Positions 48,849 through 59,019 of a stretch of 64,000 nt of DNA are shown piece after piece. The stretch is from JALQTD01 sp965656785. GTDB lineage: Bacteria > Bacteroidota > Bacteroidia > Flavobacteriales_D > Sanyastnellaceae. The notes beneath the pieces were generated by a model. That model searched no databases. It was not told the origin of the DNA and saw only the letters and a program-made list of their open reading frames with translations. Made by a program: the position numbers and the translations under genes. The stretch's first letter is position 1. Every line of letters starts with the position of its first letter. Where the stretch lies: assembly GCA_965656785.1 (NCBI GenBank), contig CBFHLY010000011.1:1-64000 (forward strand). The letters are read 5' to 3'.

Positions 48849-51347
48849 TTGGCCACGAAAAAAGCTCCCTCTCAAAAACGCGCTGCCAGCAGCGCGAAGT
48901 CCGGTTCTTCGAAGGCCGCTGGTCCCCGCGGAGCCTCCCGGTTCCGGTTGGTGCTGGAGGGGGCGAGAAGGGCTTGGGCGAACCCGAAGGCGCGTTCGGC
49001 AACTGGCGTTGTGGTGTTGTTCGCCGCCTTTTACGTCTTCGGCGCGCTGATTTCGGGCCTGTTCACCGGGGCCGCAGACTACCTCGCCGTGGCGGAATCC
49101 GCGGACATGGACCGAACGGGGTACCGCAATTGGCTGGGCGGGGCGGGCGCGCATTTGGCATTCGGCCTGAGTCGGGAAGGACTGGGCGTCGGAGCGATGG
49201 CGTTGCCGCTGTGGCTGTTCCTGTTGGGTTGGCGGTGGATGACGGGCAAGGCGGTGAAGCGCCAAGGCCTGATTTTCCGGTTCTCGTTGTTGGGCATGGT
49301 GACGTTGCCGTGGGGTGTGGGGTTCATTGCGCACCTCGGCGGGTGGATCGGGAAGCCCGCGTGGGACCATTGGGTGGGTGCTTCGGGGCACCTGTTGTTG
49401 GAACTGGGATTGCTGCATTTGGGCGCACTCGGATCGGCGTTGGTGCTGCTGGCGGTCAGTGGGGCCATCAGTGCGTATTACTTGCAGCCGGTTTTGGGCC
49501 AAATCCGAGCCCCGAAATTCCCCTCCGTCCGCGAGTGGTTCCAATCGGACGACGCCGACGACGACTTCGAATCCCCTCCTTCCGCGACTCCCCCGAAACC
49601 GCATACCGAACCGACCGAAGATCAGTCGTGGCGCTGGGAAATGGAGGAAGAATCGGAGCGCGTGCTCGATGAAGTCCTGCCGCCGGTAGAGCCAGAGCCA
49701 GAGCCGGAGCGCGAGCCGGAGCCGGAGTCCGTGGAGGAACAGGATGACTTGTCGGGTGTCGGGTTCGAGGTGCATTTGGCCGATGAAGAAGAACAGCTGA
49801 CCGAGGCGGAGATCAATCGGAAGGTCAAGGAATTTGGCGAATACGACCCGACGCTCGAACTCTCGCGCTTCCAATTCCCCGCCCTCGACCTGCTCGTCAA
49901 TCACGGCGACGGCAAGCACCGCGTGTCGAAAGACGAGCTTGAGGCGAACAAGGAGCGCATCGAAGCGACGCTGGCCAATTTCAAAATCGACATCACGAAG
50001 ATCACCGCGGAGGTGGGCCCGACGGTGACCCTGTACGAAATCGTGCCTGCGCCGGGGGTGCGGATTTCGAAGATCAAGAACCTCGAGGACGACATCGCCC
50101 TGAGCCTTTCGGCGCTCGGCATCCGCATCATCGCACCGATTCCGGGCCGCGGCACCATCGGCATCGAGGTGCCGAATTCCAACCCGGACGTCGTCTCGAT
50201 GAAGTCCCTCATTGCGAGCGAGAAGTTCCAAAACTCCGACGCCGCCCTGCCCATCGCCATCGGCAAGTCCATCTCGAACGAGACCTACGTGTTCGATTTG
50301 GCGAAAATGCCGCACCTGTTGATGGCCGGCGCCACGGGCCAAGGAAAGTCGGTGGGCCTGAATGCGATGCTTGTGAGCTTATTGTACCGGAAGCATCCGA
50401 CGCAGCTGAAGTTCGTGCTGGTGGACCCGAAAAAGGTGGAACTCACGCTGTTCAACCACATTGAGCGGCACTATTTGGCCAAACTCCCCGACAGCGAAGA
50501 CGCGATCATCACGGACACGTCCAAGGTCGTCGCCACCCTCAACTCACTGTGCATCGAGATGGATCAGCGGTACGACCTGCTGAAAGACGCACAATGCCGG
50601 AACCTCAAGGAGTACAACGCGAAGTTCGTTCGCCGCCGGCTCAACCCAGAGGAAGGCCACCGCTACCTGCCGTACATCGTGCTGGTCGTGGACGAGTTCG
50701 CCGACCTCATCATGACGGCGGGCAAGGAGGTGGAAACCCCGATTGCGCGGTTGGCCCAGCTCGCCCGCGCCATCGGCATCCACCTCATCATCGCGACCCA
50801 GCGCCCGTCCGTGAACATCATCACGGGCACCATCAAGGCGAACTTCCCGGCGAGGATCGCGTTCCGCGTTACCTCGAAAATCGACTCCCGGACCATCCTC
50901 GATGCCGGCGGTGCCGACCAGCTCATCGGCCGCGGCGACATGCTCATGAGCACGGGCAACGACTTGATTCGCCTCCAGTGCGGGTTCGTCGACACCCCGG
51001 AGGTTGAGAACATTTGTGAGTTCGTGGGCAGCCAACAGGGCTTTCCGGATGCCTTTCTCCTGCCCGAATACACGCCGGACGGGGAAGCGAGCGACGGCGG
51101 CATCCCCGATGCGGATGAACGCGACAGCATGTTCGAAGACGCGGCGCGGGTCCTCGTCATCCACCAACAAGGTTCCACGTCCCTGCTTCAGCGCAAATTG
51201 AAACTCGGCTACAACCGCGCAGGGCGCATCATGGACCAATTGGAGGCCGCCGGTATCATCGGCCCATTCGAAGGATCGAAAGCTCGGAAAGTGCTCGTGC
51301 CCGATGAAGCAAGTTTGGAACAAATGTTGCGAAGCGGGGACGCATGA
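48849..51347 (+). CDS. ftsK: DNA translocase FtsK/SpoIIIE
   Basis: An 832-residue septal DNA pump that completes chromosome segregation. The start seems to be TTG 48849 (ATKKAPSQKRAASS...). Four membrane helices lie in the first ~220 residues. An acidic/proline linker follows (~280-310, 'PVEPEPEPEREPEPES'). The motor has 'LYEIVPAPGVRISKI' (alpha domain), Walker A 'AGATGQGKSVGLNAM' near 493-507, Walker B 'YIVLVVDEFADLIM', and 'HLIIATQRPSVNIITG'. The C-terminal ~65 residues ('DAARVLVIHQQGSTSLLQRKLKLGYNRAGRIMDQLEAAGIIG') are the DNA-sequence-reading gamma winged helix. Confidence 0.97.
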   Translation: MATKKAPSQKRAASSAKSGSSKAAGPRGASRFRLVLEGARRAWANPKARSATGVVVLFAAFYVFGALISGLFTGAADYLAVAESADMDRTGYRNWLGGAGAHLAFGLSREGLGVGAMALPLWLFLLGWRWMTGKAVKRQGLIFRFSLLGMVTLPWGVGFIAHLGGWIGKPAWDHWVGASGHLLLELGLLHLGALGSALVLLAVSGAISAYYLQPVLGQIRAPKFPSVREWFQSDDADDDFESPPSATPPKPHTEPTEDQSWRWEMEEESERVLDEVLPPVEPEPEPEREPEPESVEEQDDLSGVGFEVHLADEEEQLTEAEINRKVKEFGEYDPTLELSRFQFPALDLLVNHGDGKHRVSKDELEANKERIEATLANFKIDITKITAEVGPTVTLYEIVPAPGVRISKIKNLEDDIALSLSALGIRIIAPIPGRGTIGIEVPNSNPDVVSMKSLIASEKFQNSDAALPIAIGKSISNETYVFDLAKMPHLLMAGATGQGKSVGLNAMLVSLLYRKHPTQLKFVLVDPKKVELTLFNHIERHYLAKLPDSEDAIITDTSKVVATLNSLCIEMDQRYDLLKDAQCRNLKEYNAKFVRRRLNPEEGHRYLPYIVLVVDEFADLIMTAGKEVETPIARLAQLARAIGIHLIIATQRPSVNIITGTIKANFPARIAFRVTSKIDSRTILDAGGADQLIGRGDMLMSTGNDLIRLQCGFVDTPEVENICEFVGSQQGFPDAFLLPEYTPDGEASDGGIPDADERDSMFEDAARVLVIHQQGSTSLLQRKLKLGYNRAGRIMDQLEAAGIIGPFEGSKARKVLVPDEASLEQMLRSGDA

Positions 51348-52003
51348 AGCATCTTCGCACCATGAATCGCACCCTCCTTGTGTTGGCCACCTGGGCCTGT
51401 GCCGTTTCCGTTCAAGCTCAAGACGCCAGCGCCCTGCTCGAGCGCATGAGCGAGCGAGCGCGCACGTTCGACTCCGTTCGCGCCACTTACACGTCGTTGC
51501 TGATCGACAAGGCGAACGACATGGAAATGACCCAAGAGGGCACCATCGAAATCGAAGGGGACAAATACCATTTGGACCTCGGCGACTACGTGGTCATTTC
51601 CGATGGCGAATCGGTTTGGACCTACGAGCGGAGCATCAACGAATGCTACTTGGACGATGCGGAAGAACTTGCAGAGGACGGCATGGATCCGTCGAAACTG
51701 TTCACGATTTGGGAAGACGACTTCCGAACGGAATTGCGCGGTGAACAAACCTTGGGCTCCGGGCAAGTCACCGTGGTGCACCTCTACCCGAAAGACGCCC
51801 AAGATAAATCCTACCACACCATCCAGCTATTCATCGACGAAGCCTCGTTGGAATTGGTGCGTGCGGTGGTGAAAGGGCGCGAAGGGACCGACGTGCAATA
51901 CGATGTCCACACCTTCGAGCCCAATGCGGAGGTGAACGCAGGGCGGTTCTCGTTCAAACCCGACAGCTACCCCGGGGTTGACATCATCGACAACCGGCTC
52001 TGA
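51344..52003 (+). CDS. LolA-like outer-membrane lipoprotein carrier protein
   Basis: A 219-residue periplasmic protein with a signal peptide (about 7-24, CAVSVQAQ). The fold pattern is LolA-like: an N-terminal helix 'ALLERMSERARTFDSVRATYTSLL' followed by a series of strands ('GTIEIEGDKYHLDLGDYVVISDGESVWTYE') and 'VTVVHLYPKDAQDKSYHTIQLFIDEASLELVRAVVKG'. LolA ferries lipoproteins from the inner to the outer membrane. LolA following ftsK by an ATGA overlap is the usual arrangement in Bacteroidota. With several lipoproteins in the window it has obvious clients. Confidence 0.9.
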   Translation: MKHLRTMNRTLLVLATWACAVSVQAQDASALLERMSERARTFDSVRATYTSLLIDKANDMEMTQEGTIEIEGDKYHLDLGDYVVISDGESVWTYERSINECYLDDAEELAEDGMDPSKLFTIWEDDFRTELRGEQTLGSGQVTVVHLYPKDAQDKSYHTIQLFIDEASLELVRAVVKGREGTDVQYDVHTFEPNAEVNAGRFSFKPDSYPGVDIIDNRL

Positions 52004-52005
52004 GC

Positions 52006-53630
52006 CTACTCTTCTTCAACCGGGGCACAGGGCATCGCCGCGTCAACCCACCGGCCACGGCAGTATTGCTGAACGCGCCAAGCGCGGTTCACGAATCCCG
52101 TTTCCAATCCGGTAGCTCGCCACGCGAAGCGCTGATGCAACGGAGCTGGAACGCGGTCGCTCCAATCGGGAACCCAACGCGCCGTCTCCAACAAGGCTTC
52201 GTGTGCAATCCAAGCGTAGGCGCTCGGTTCCACCCTCATCGAATCGCGGTACGGAAGCACGCGGGCAACGGACACCGAGTCTTCCCAATCCATCCATTCC
52301 TGCGTGGGCAAGCTCACGCGGTGCCGCTCGAAAAATCGCCGTTCGAGAAAACTGTACTCCCTTGCCTGAGGGTGCAAATAAATCCGCGGCGGCACCAAGT
52401 CATCCGCCAGTTGCAACTCGGTTTGGAAATTCGCGACCATGGCCCGGGAAGTCGGCCCACCGGGAATGACAACGCACTCAGGTTGAAGGGCGCGGATGCG
52501 GTCGATGACGCCTTCCGCAAACCGCGTGGAAACTTCATGCCTCACCCAACCCGCCTGCGCCTCAAGCCCCTGTTCGGCTCGAATCCGCTCGAAGCCCGCC
52601 CGGAAAGCGGCTTGTTCTTCCTGGCTTTCAATGACCAACTCCAAAACGAGCACCGAACCCGTTGGGTGGTTCCGCGCAACTTCTTCACCCAGCGCCTCGA
52701 GTGCGGCCCGTTCCATCGGCGCGTACATCAGGGCCTGCTCGTGGGCCGCGAGCACGGCGTTGTGCTGCGGGGTCAGCACCCAATGCGGCTTGCCGGTGGG
52801 CGACGTAACGGCCAAGGTGGAGTCGAGCACCGAACGGCGGAGGGGACCGAGAATGACCTCGGATGAATCCAACGTGGCGCGTGTCCAGGAGTAGCGCCCC
52901 AAGGAATCGGGTTCGGAATCGCGCACGTCCAGAACGACCGGAATGCCAGCGTTGGCGAGCTCTTCGGCCGCCCATTGCATGCCCGTGAGCATTTCCATGG
53001 CCACGTCCCGGAGCCGTTCGACCTTGAGCGGGTAGCGCCCGCCCGGTAGGGTGTCGGCATCGAATTGGAACGGAAGCAACGCAAGGGCGCGCAGGGTGTC
53101 CGGAGCGGCGCTCATCAAGTGAGGCGATCGGTTCCAAATGGGCGCCGTGCGGATGGGCTCGCGGGGAGCGGGTTGGGGCGCGGGTTCACCGGGCAAACGG
53201 AGGTGCTGCCCCGGCTGCAAGTCCGCCGTGACGCCGGGATTCGCGGCCTCGAGTTCGGCGACGGCCACGCCGTGCTGGCGGGCGATGCCGTAGAGGGTTT
53301 CGCCGGGGGCGACCACGTGATGGGGCAGCGAATCGACCGCGTCGGAGGGGACCACATCGGGGATATTGGGGAGGACGACGGGTTGTGGGAGTTGCAGGAT
53401 TTGGCCTGGCCGCAAGTCGTCCTCAGCACGCACAGACGGATTCGCAGAAAGCAGGGAATTGATGTCCAAATCGTACGCGCGCGCGATGGCATACAACGTC
53501 TCCTTGCGTTCCACCTCGTGCACCCGCTTGCCCTGAATGATGCGCAACGAATCCACCTCCGCAGCCTGCGCCGAGGCGCCCAAGGCGAGCAGGGCGGCTG
53601 CCCAAACGATGTGCTTCACGCGATCCGGAA

Positions 53631-53634
<4 letters not shown>
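52006..53634 (-). CDS. LysM-domain periplasmic protein with substrate-binding-like domain
   Basis: A 542-residue exported protein. From ATG 53634 (overlapping the guaA stop) a signal peptide ends near residue 25. Two LysM domains follow (about 38-83 'HEVERKETLYAIARAYDLDINSLLSANP' and 106-148 'HHVVAPGETLYGIARQHGVAVAELEAANPG'), which bind peptidoglycan. The remaining ~370 residues resemble periplasmic-binding or receptor-ligand folds ('VIDRIRALQPECVVIPGGPTSRAMVANFQTEL', 'EVILGPLRRSVLDSTL'). The combination LysM plus ABC-substrate-binding-like domain is known among Bacteroidota cell-wall proteins; no enzyme motif is seen. Confidence 0.85.
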
Positions 53635-55172
<1,538 letters not shown>

Positions 55173-55176
55173 GGCG

Positions 55177-55184
55177 CGAAAGTA
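55177..55184 (-). promoter_or_regulatory. Likely -7 element of guaA
   Basis: On the minus strand TACTTTCG fits TAnnTTCG. Only four bases lie between it and the guaA ATG, so the mRNA would be leaderless or nearly so. Confidence 0.45.
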
Positions 55185-55221
55185 CATCCCATCCCCGTTT
55201 TCAGCCCGGACACGGCGCGGT

Positions 55222-55229
55222 TACTTTTG
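55222..55229 (+). promoter_or_regulatory. Likely -7 element of maf
   Basis: TACTTTTG is a perfect TAnnTTTG, with TTTTC 20 bases upstream as a weak -33 element. The maf ATG begins four bases after it, again predicting a leaderless mRNA. Confidence 0.5.
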
Positions 55230-55233
55230 CACC

Positions 55234-55848
55234 ATGATTCTACAGAACCTCGAAGGCCGCCGGATCATCTTGGCGAGCAAAAGTCCGCGTCGGCTCGAAC
55301 TCGTCCGCGGTTTGGGCATCCAACCGGAAGTGGTGGTTCGGGATGTCGACGAATCGTGGCCTGAAGCCCTAGCCGGACCGGACGTCGCGGCGCACGTCAC
55401 GCGGAAAAAAGCCGAAGCATTCCTTCCCGAACTCGGGCCCGAGGACGTGGTCATCACGGGCGACACCGTGGTGCTCTTGCCGACCGAGACCGGCTACCGG
55501 GTCCTCGAAAAGCCCGCCGACCGGGCACACGCCATCGCCATGCTGCTGGAATTGCAAGGCCGCACGCACGTGGTGGCCAGCGGCGTGGCCGTCACGACGC
55601 TCCGAGCGGGCATTGCGCTTGAAGTGGACACGTGCGAGGTGACGTTTTCGCCGTTCGGAGAGGCCACAGCAGCGCATTATGTGAACACCTGCGCGCCATT
55701 CGACAAGGCGGGCGCGTATGGCGTGCAGGACTTCATGGGGCTCGCGCATGCCGTTCGGCTGAACGGCTCGTTTTACACTGTGATGGGCCTTCCGACGCAC
55801 GTGTTGTACCGGTTGTTGGCGGCTGTGGATGCGGATTTGGCCCGCTGA
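55234..55848 (+). CDS. maf: Maf-family nucleotide pyrophosphatase
   Basis: A 204-residue NTP pyrophosphatase of the Maf/YhdE group, which removes dTTP/UTP or modified nucleotides. The substrate-loop signature 'ILASKSPRRLELVRGLG' (residues 12-28), 'ITGDTVVLL' with the catalytic Asp, 'HVVASGVAVTTL' and 'FDKAGAYGVQDFMG' are visible. Start ATG 55234. Divergent from guaA with a 61-base shared promoter region. Confidence 0.94.
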   Translation: MILQNLEGRRIILASKSPRRLELVRGLGIQPEVVVRDVDESWPEALAGPDVAAHVTRKKAEAFLPELGPEDVVITGDTVVLLPTETGYRVLEKPADRAHAIAMLLELQGRTHVVASGVAVTTLRAGIALEVDTCEVTFSPFGEATAAHYVNTCAPFDKAGAYGVQDFMGLAHAVRLNGSFYTVMGLPTHVLYRLLAAVDADLAR

Positions 55849-55918
55849 ATGACGCATTCTTCAGGCCAAACTTACCCACGTCACCTTTCAACCGCCGCTC
55901 CCGCTTCACTTTCGTGGC

Positions 55919-56296
55919 GTGAAACGCGTGCTCATCCTTACCGACCTCTCCCCTGCCTCCCGCAAGGCCGTTGAATCCGCCACTTCCCTGCTCGGGCTGG
56001 ATCCGCGCGAGTGTACGCTCGGAAGCATCCTGGACGTGGCGGCGGGCGAGTCGAGCCTGCTCATCCGCGTCGATCGGGTCATCCGCGAACAAGCGCGCAA
56101 GCTCTGCAAGTCCCTCGGGCTAGGCAGTACGTTCGTGGTCTCGTGGCCAGAAATGCAGCGCGCCATCCGGGGAGGGGAATACGAGCTCGTCGTCCTGACC
56201 CCGACCAGCGATGGCACGAACGGCCGCCGCACCACCATTCCAGCGCACTTCATCGAAGATTGGGGGGTGCCGGTGCAGATGCTCGTGGCGCCATAA
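55919..56296 (+). CDS. Small Usp-like protein
   Basis: A 125-residue protein starting at GTG 55919. The N-terminus 'RVLILTDLSPASRKAVESATSLLG' is the universal-stress-protein alpha/beta start, and the C-terminus 'HFIEDWGVPVQMLVAP' is the usual final strand. The ATP-binding glycine loop of classical UspA is not clear, so it may not bind nucleotide. It precedes the cbb3 oxidase genes by 16 bases and is likely co-transcribed with ccoI. Confidence 0.7.
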   Translation: MKRVLILTDLSPASRKAVESATSLLGLDPRECTLGSILDVAAGESSLLIRVDRVIREQARKLCKSLGLGSTFVVSWPEMQRAIRGGEYELVVLTPTSDGTNGRRTTIPAHFIEDWGVPVQMLVAP

Positions 56297-56312
56297 GCCC
56301 GAACTTTGCCCC

Positions 56313-58721
56313 ATGTCCACTCCTTGCCATTATTGCGGAAAGCCCGCCGTTCAACCGGTTGAAAAAGGCGGCCGCGTGTACTGCTGCCGCGGGTGCTTGC
56401 GCCTCGAAGAATTGGAATCGGAGGAATGTGCCGTACCGGATTGGGATGCCGCATCGGCTGCCGCTGCGAGCGAATCGGTGCGGTGGGCGCATTTGAAACA
56501 GGCGGAATACCGGGACCGGCTCGTGCGCAAAGGCAGCGATGGGCGTGCGGTCACCACGCTCTTCATTCCGGACATGGTTTGCGCTTCGTGCGTGGCGTTT
56601 TTGGAAAAACTGCCTGCGAAAAATCCCGCCATTCATCGGGCGGAGGTGAACTACCCGCGGAAAGAACTCCGCGTCGCCTTCGAAGAGTCGGAGCTTTCCT
56701 TGGATGCCCTTGCGGCCCTGCTCGATCGGCTGGGATACCCGCCGGAATTGCGCAATGCTTCCGAGGCGGATGAACCGAAAAAGGACCGAAAGCACATCGC
56801 TCGGCTCGCCGTGGCGGGGTTTGCATTCGGGAACATCATGCTGCTTTCGTTTGCCGACCACCTGGGGGGCGAGGAGTTCGACTTGAGTGGCTTCCAAGGG
56901 GCGTTCGGTTGGTTCAATTTTGCGCTTTCGCTGCCGGTGTTGCTCTACAGCGCTCGGGGCTACTTCGAAAGCGCCTTGAAAGCGCTGCGGGCGGGTGGAC
57001 TGAACATGGACGTTCCCATCGCCTTGGGCATGGTGGTGATCTTCGTGCGGTCGGTGGGCGAACTGTTGCTGGGCACCGGCATGGGGTACTTCGATTCGCT
57101 GGCTGGGTTGGCGTTTTTCCTGCTCATTGGAAAGTGGTACCAGCATTCGACGCATTCGCGGCTTTCGCACGAGCGGGATTACCAGAGTTGGTTCCCCATC
57201 AGCGTGTTGCGCGTGACGGAAGGGGCGGCTGAGCCGACGCCGATTTCGACGCTGCAGGCAGGGGATCAGATCCGCATTCACCATGGGGAAATCGTGCCTG
57301 CCGATGGGGTGTTGCTGGAGGGCGCAGGCCAAATCGACCGCAGCTTCATCACCGGCGAATCCCACCCCGTGGCCGTCCGACCGGGCGAACCCATCGAGGC
57401 GGGCGGCCGCCAGCTCGGAGGCGCCATCGACCTCCGCGTCATTCGCCCCGTTCAACAATCCGCCCTGACCCGCCTTTGGAATTCCGACGCCTTCCAAAAG
57501 GACCGCAAGGGCAGCATCCAAGACCCGGTGGACCGCATCTCGAAGCACTTCACCATCGCCGTCCTCGCCGTCGCCACGGCCACCCTGCTCTTCTGGATCG
57601 GGAAGGACGCGTCCATCGCATGGAACGCCTTCACCGCAACGCTCATCGTGGCCTGCCCTTGCGCGCTCGCCCTTTCCCTGCCCTTCACCTACGGCTCCAC
57701 CTTGCGCTGGCTTGGGCGGGCGGGGGCGTACCTGAAGAACGCACTCGTGGTGGAGCGGATGGCGCGGGTGCGGGATTTGGTCTTCGATAAAACGGGCACC
57801 CTGACCGCCGCTTCCGCCTTCGAAACCCACTTCCAACCCGTGGCCGCAACGCCGAGCGCCGAAGACCGCGGTCGGGTGGCGGCCGCGGCAGCTTCGAGCG
57901 CCCACCCGCTCAGCCGGGCCATCGTTCGGCTCTGGGCCGAAGACCGTCCCCGCGTGGAGGTCTTCGATGAAGAACCCGGCTCGGGCGTGGCCGCGCGCGT
58001 CACTGGGGCGACCGTCCTCATCGGCACCCGGACCTGGGCCAACGCCTCCTACGCCGACGCAGCCGCACTCGACGCCGCATTTCCCACCGCCGATTCCGGC
58101 CTCCGCACCACCTACAGCTACGTCGCCTTGGACGGTCGGCTCCTCGGCCGATTCGCCTTCACGAAGCCGGTGCGCGAAGGCATCGAACAAGAACTCCAAG
58201 CCCTCGCCCGCTCGCACCGCCTCCACCTCATCAGCGGCGATTCCGACGCCGAACGACCTGCCTTCGCTGCTTGGTTCGCTCCCGACCGGATGCGCTTCAA
58301 CATGAAACCCGAGGACAAAATGGCCTACATCCGGGACCTTCAAACCGCCCATCCCGGCGAACTCACCGCCATGATCGGCGACGGCCTCAACGACGCGGGC
58401 GCCCTCAAAGAAGCCGACCTCGGCGTCGCAGTCGTCGACGACCTCTACGCCTTCTCCCCTGCCTCCGACCTCATCCTCGACGCCAAGGCGCTGAAGCATT
58501 GGGGCGCGATGCTCCAATTCACGCGCCAAGCCCAACGAACCGTTTACCTGCTCTTCGCCATTTCGTTTGCCTACAACCTGGTCGGGCTCTACTTCGCCGT
58601 GCAAGGATTGCTCACCCCGGTGGTAGCGGCAATCTTGATGCCGGTCAGTTCCTTCTCCGTGGTGACGGTGGCGCTGGGGCGCACGCGGTGGGCGTGGGCG
58701 CGCACGGGCATCCGCTGGTAA
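56313..58721 (+). CDS. ccoI: Copper-translocating P-type ATPase for cbb3 oxidase assembly
   Basis: An 802-residue P1B-type ATPase (FixI/CcoI) that exports copper to the periplasm for the CuB site of cbb3 oxidase. The N-terminus has the FixI-type cysteine pairs 'CHYCGKP' (C5, C8) and 'YCCRGC' (C24, C25, C28), then an HMA domain with C90-x2-C93 ('DMVCASCV'). The membrane part contains 'ACPCALALS' (copper path CPC), the phosphorylation motif 'FDKTGTLT', 'SGDSDAERPAF' and 'MIGDGLNDAGALKEADLGVAV'. Start ATG 56313; an open frame extends ~100 bases upstream into the Usp-like gene. CTTTG lies just before the ATG. Confidence 0.96.
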   Translation: MSTPCHYCGKPAVQPVEKGGRVYCCRGCLRLEELESEECAVPDWDAASAAAASESVRWAHLKQAEYRDRLVRKGSDGRAVTTLFIPDMVCASCVAFLEKLPAKNPAIHRAEVNYPRKELRVAFEESELSLDALAALLDRLGYPPELRNASEADEPKKDRKHIARLAVAGFAFGNIMLLSFADHLGGEEFDLSGFQGAFGWFNFALSLPVLLYSARGYFESALKALRAGGLNMDVPIALGMVVIFVRSVGELLLGTGMGYFDSLAGLAFFLLIGKWYQHSTHSRLSHERDYQSWFPISVLRVTEGAAEPTPISTLQAGDQIRIHHGEIVPADGVLLEGAGQIDRSFITGESHPVAVRPGEPIEAGGRQLGGAIDLRVIRPVQQSALTRLWNSDAFQKDRKGSIQDPVDRISKHFTIAVLAVATATLLFWIGKDASIAWNAFTATLIVACPCALALSLPFTYGSTLRWLGRAGAYLKNALVVERMARVRDLVFDKTGTLTAASAFETHFQPVAATPSAEDRGRVAAAAASSAHPLSRAIVRLWAEDRPRVEVFDEEPGSGVAARVTGATVLIGTRTWANASYADAAALDAAFPTADSGLRTTYSYVALDGRLLGRFAFTKPVREGIEQELQALARSHRLHLISGDSDAERPAFAAWFAPDRMRFNMKPEDKMAYIRDLQTAHPGELTAMIGDGLNDAGALKEADLGVAVVDDLYAFSPASDLILDAKALKHWGAMLQFTRQAQRTVYLLFAISFAYNLVGLYFAVQGLLTPVVAAILMPVSSFSVVTVALGRTRWAWARTGIRW

Positions 58722-58752
58722 CGGCGTTCCTCGCCGCCCCCCTTACCGAACC

Positions 58753-58764
58753 TGACATGAATCA
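58753..58764 (+). promoter_or_regulatory. FNR/CRP-like half-site pair, distal box
   Basis: TGACATGAATCA has the TGA-N6-TCA core of FNR/CRP-family sites, extended to CTGAC-N4-ATCAG. Its centre is 22 bases from that of the next box. The two lie in the only sizeable gap of the cbb3 cluster, upstream of ccoS-ccoNO. Confidence 0.45.
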
Positions 58765-58774
58765 GTTGCGACCC

Positions 58775-58786
58775 TGATGGTCCTCA
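58775..58786 (+). promoter_or_regulatory. FNR/CRP-like half-site pair, proximal box
   Basis: TGATGGTCCTCA is a second TGA-N6-TCA. If transcription starts near 58822 (from the -7 element at 58810), its centre lies at about -41.5, the classical activating position for FNR/CRP proteins, and the distal box at about -63.5. Confidence 0.45.
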
Positions 58787-58809
58787 CGCTGGGGGCGAAA
58801 CGGGGCCGG

Positions 58810-58817
58810 TAGTTTCG
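58810..58817 (+). promoter_or_regulatory. Likely -7 element of ccoS-ccoNO
   Basis: TAGTTTCG fits TAnnTTCG and lies 18 bases before the ccoS ATG, downstream of the two FNR/CRP-like boxes. Confidence 0.45.
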
Positions 58818-58835
58818 CGCTGAGAACACTGAACC

Positions 58836-59009
58836 ATGTCGGTAATTCCTGTTTTGATCGTAATCGGGTTGGTGGTTGCTGGAGGCTTTCTGGCGGCTTT
58901 TCTGTGGGCATTGAACACGGGCCAATTCGACGATGCCACCACGCCTGCGTGGCGCATCCTCAACGACGAACCACCGGCCCCGGACGAATCGAAACCAGCA
59001 AAGAACTGA
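58836..59009 (+). CDS. ccoS: cbb3 oxidase maturation protein CcoS
   Basis: A 57-residue membrane protein: 'MSVIPVLIVIGLVVAGGFLA' begins a single helix, followed by 'FLWALNTGQFDDATTPAWRIL', the diagnostic CcoS sequence, and a short polar tail. CcoS is needed for cofactor insertion into cbb3 oxidase. It lies between ccoI and ccoNO, ten bases before the latter. Confidence 0.95.
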   Translation: MSVIPVLIVIGLVVAGGFLAAFLWALNTGQFDDATTPAWRILNDEPPAPDESKPAKN

Positions 59010-59019
59010 TCCGCCAATT

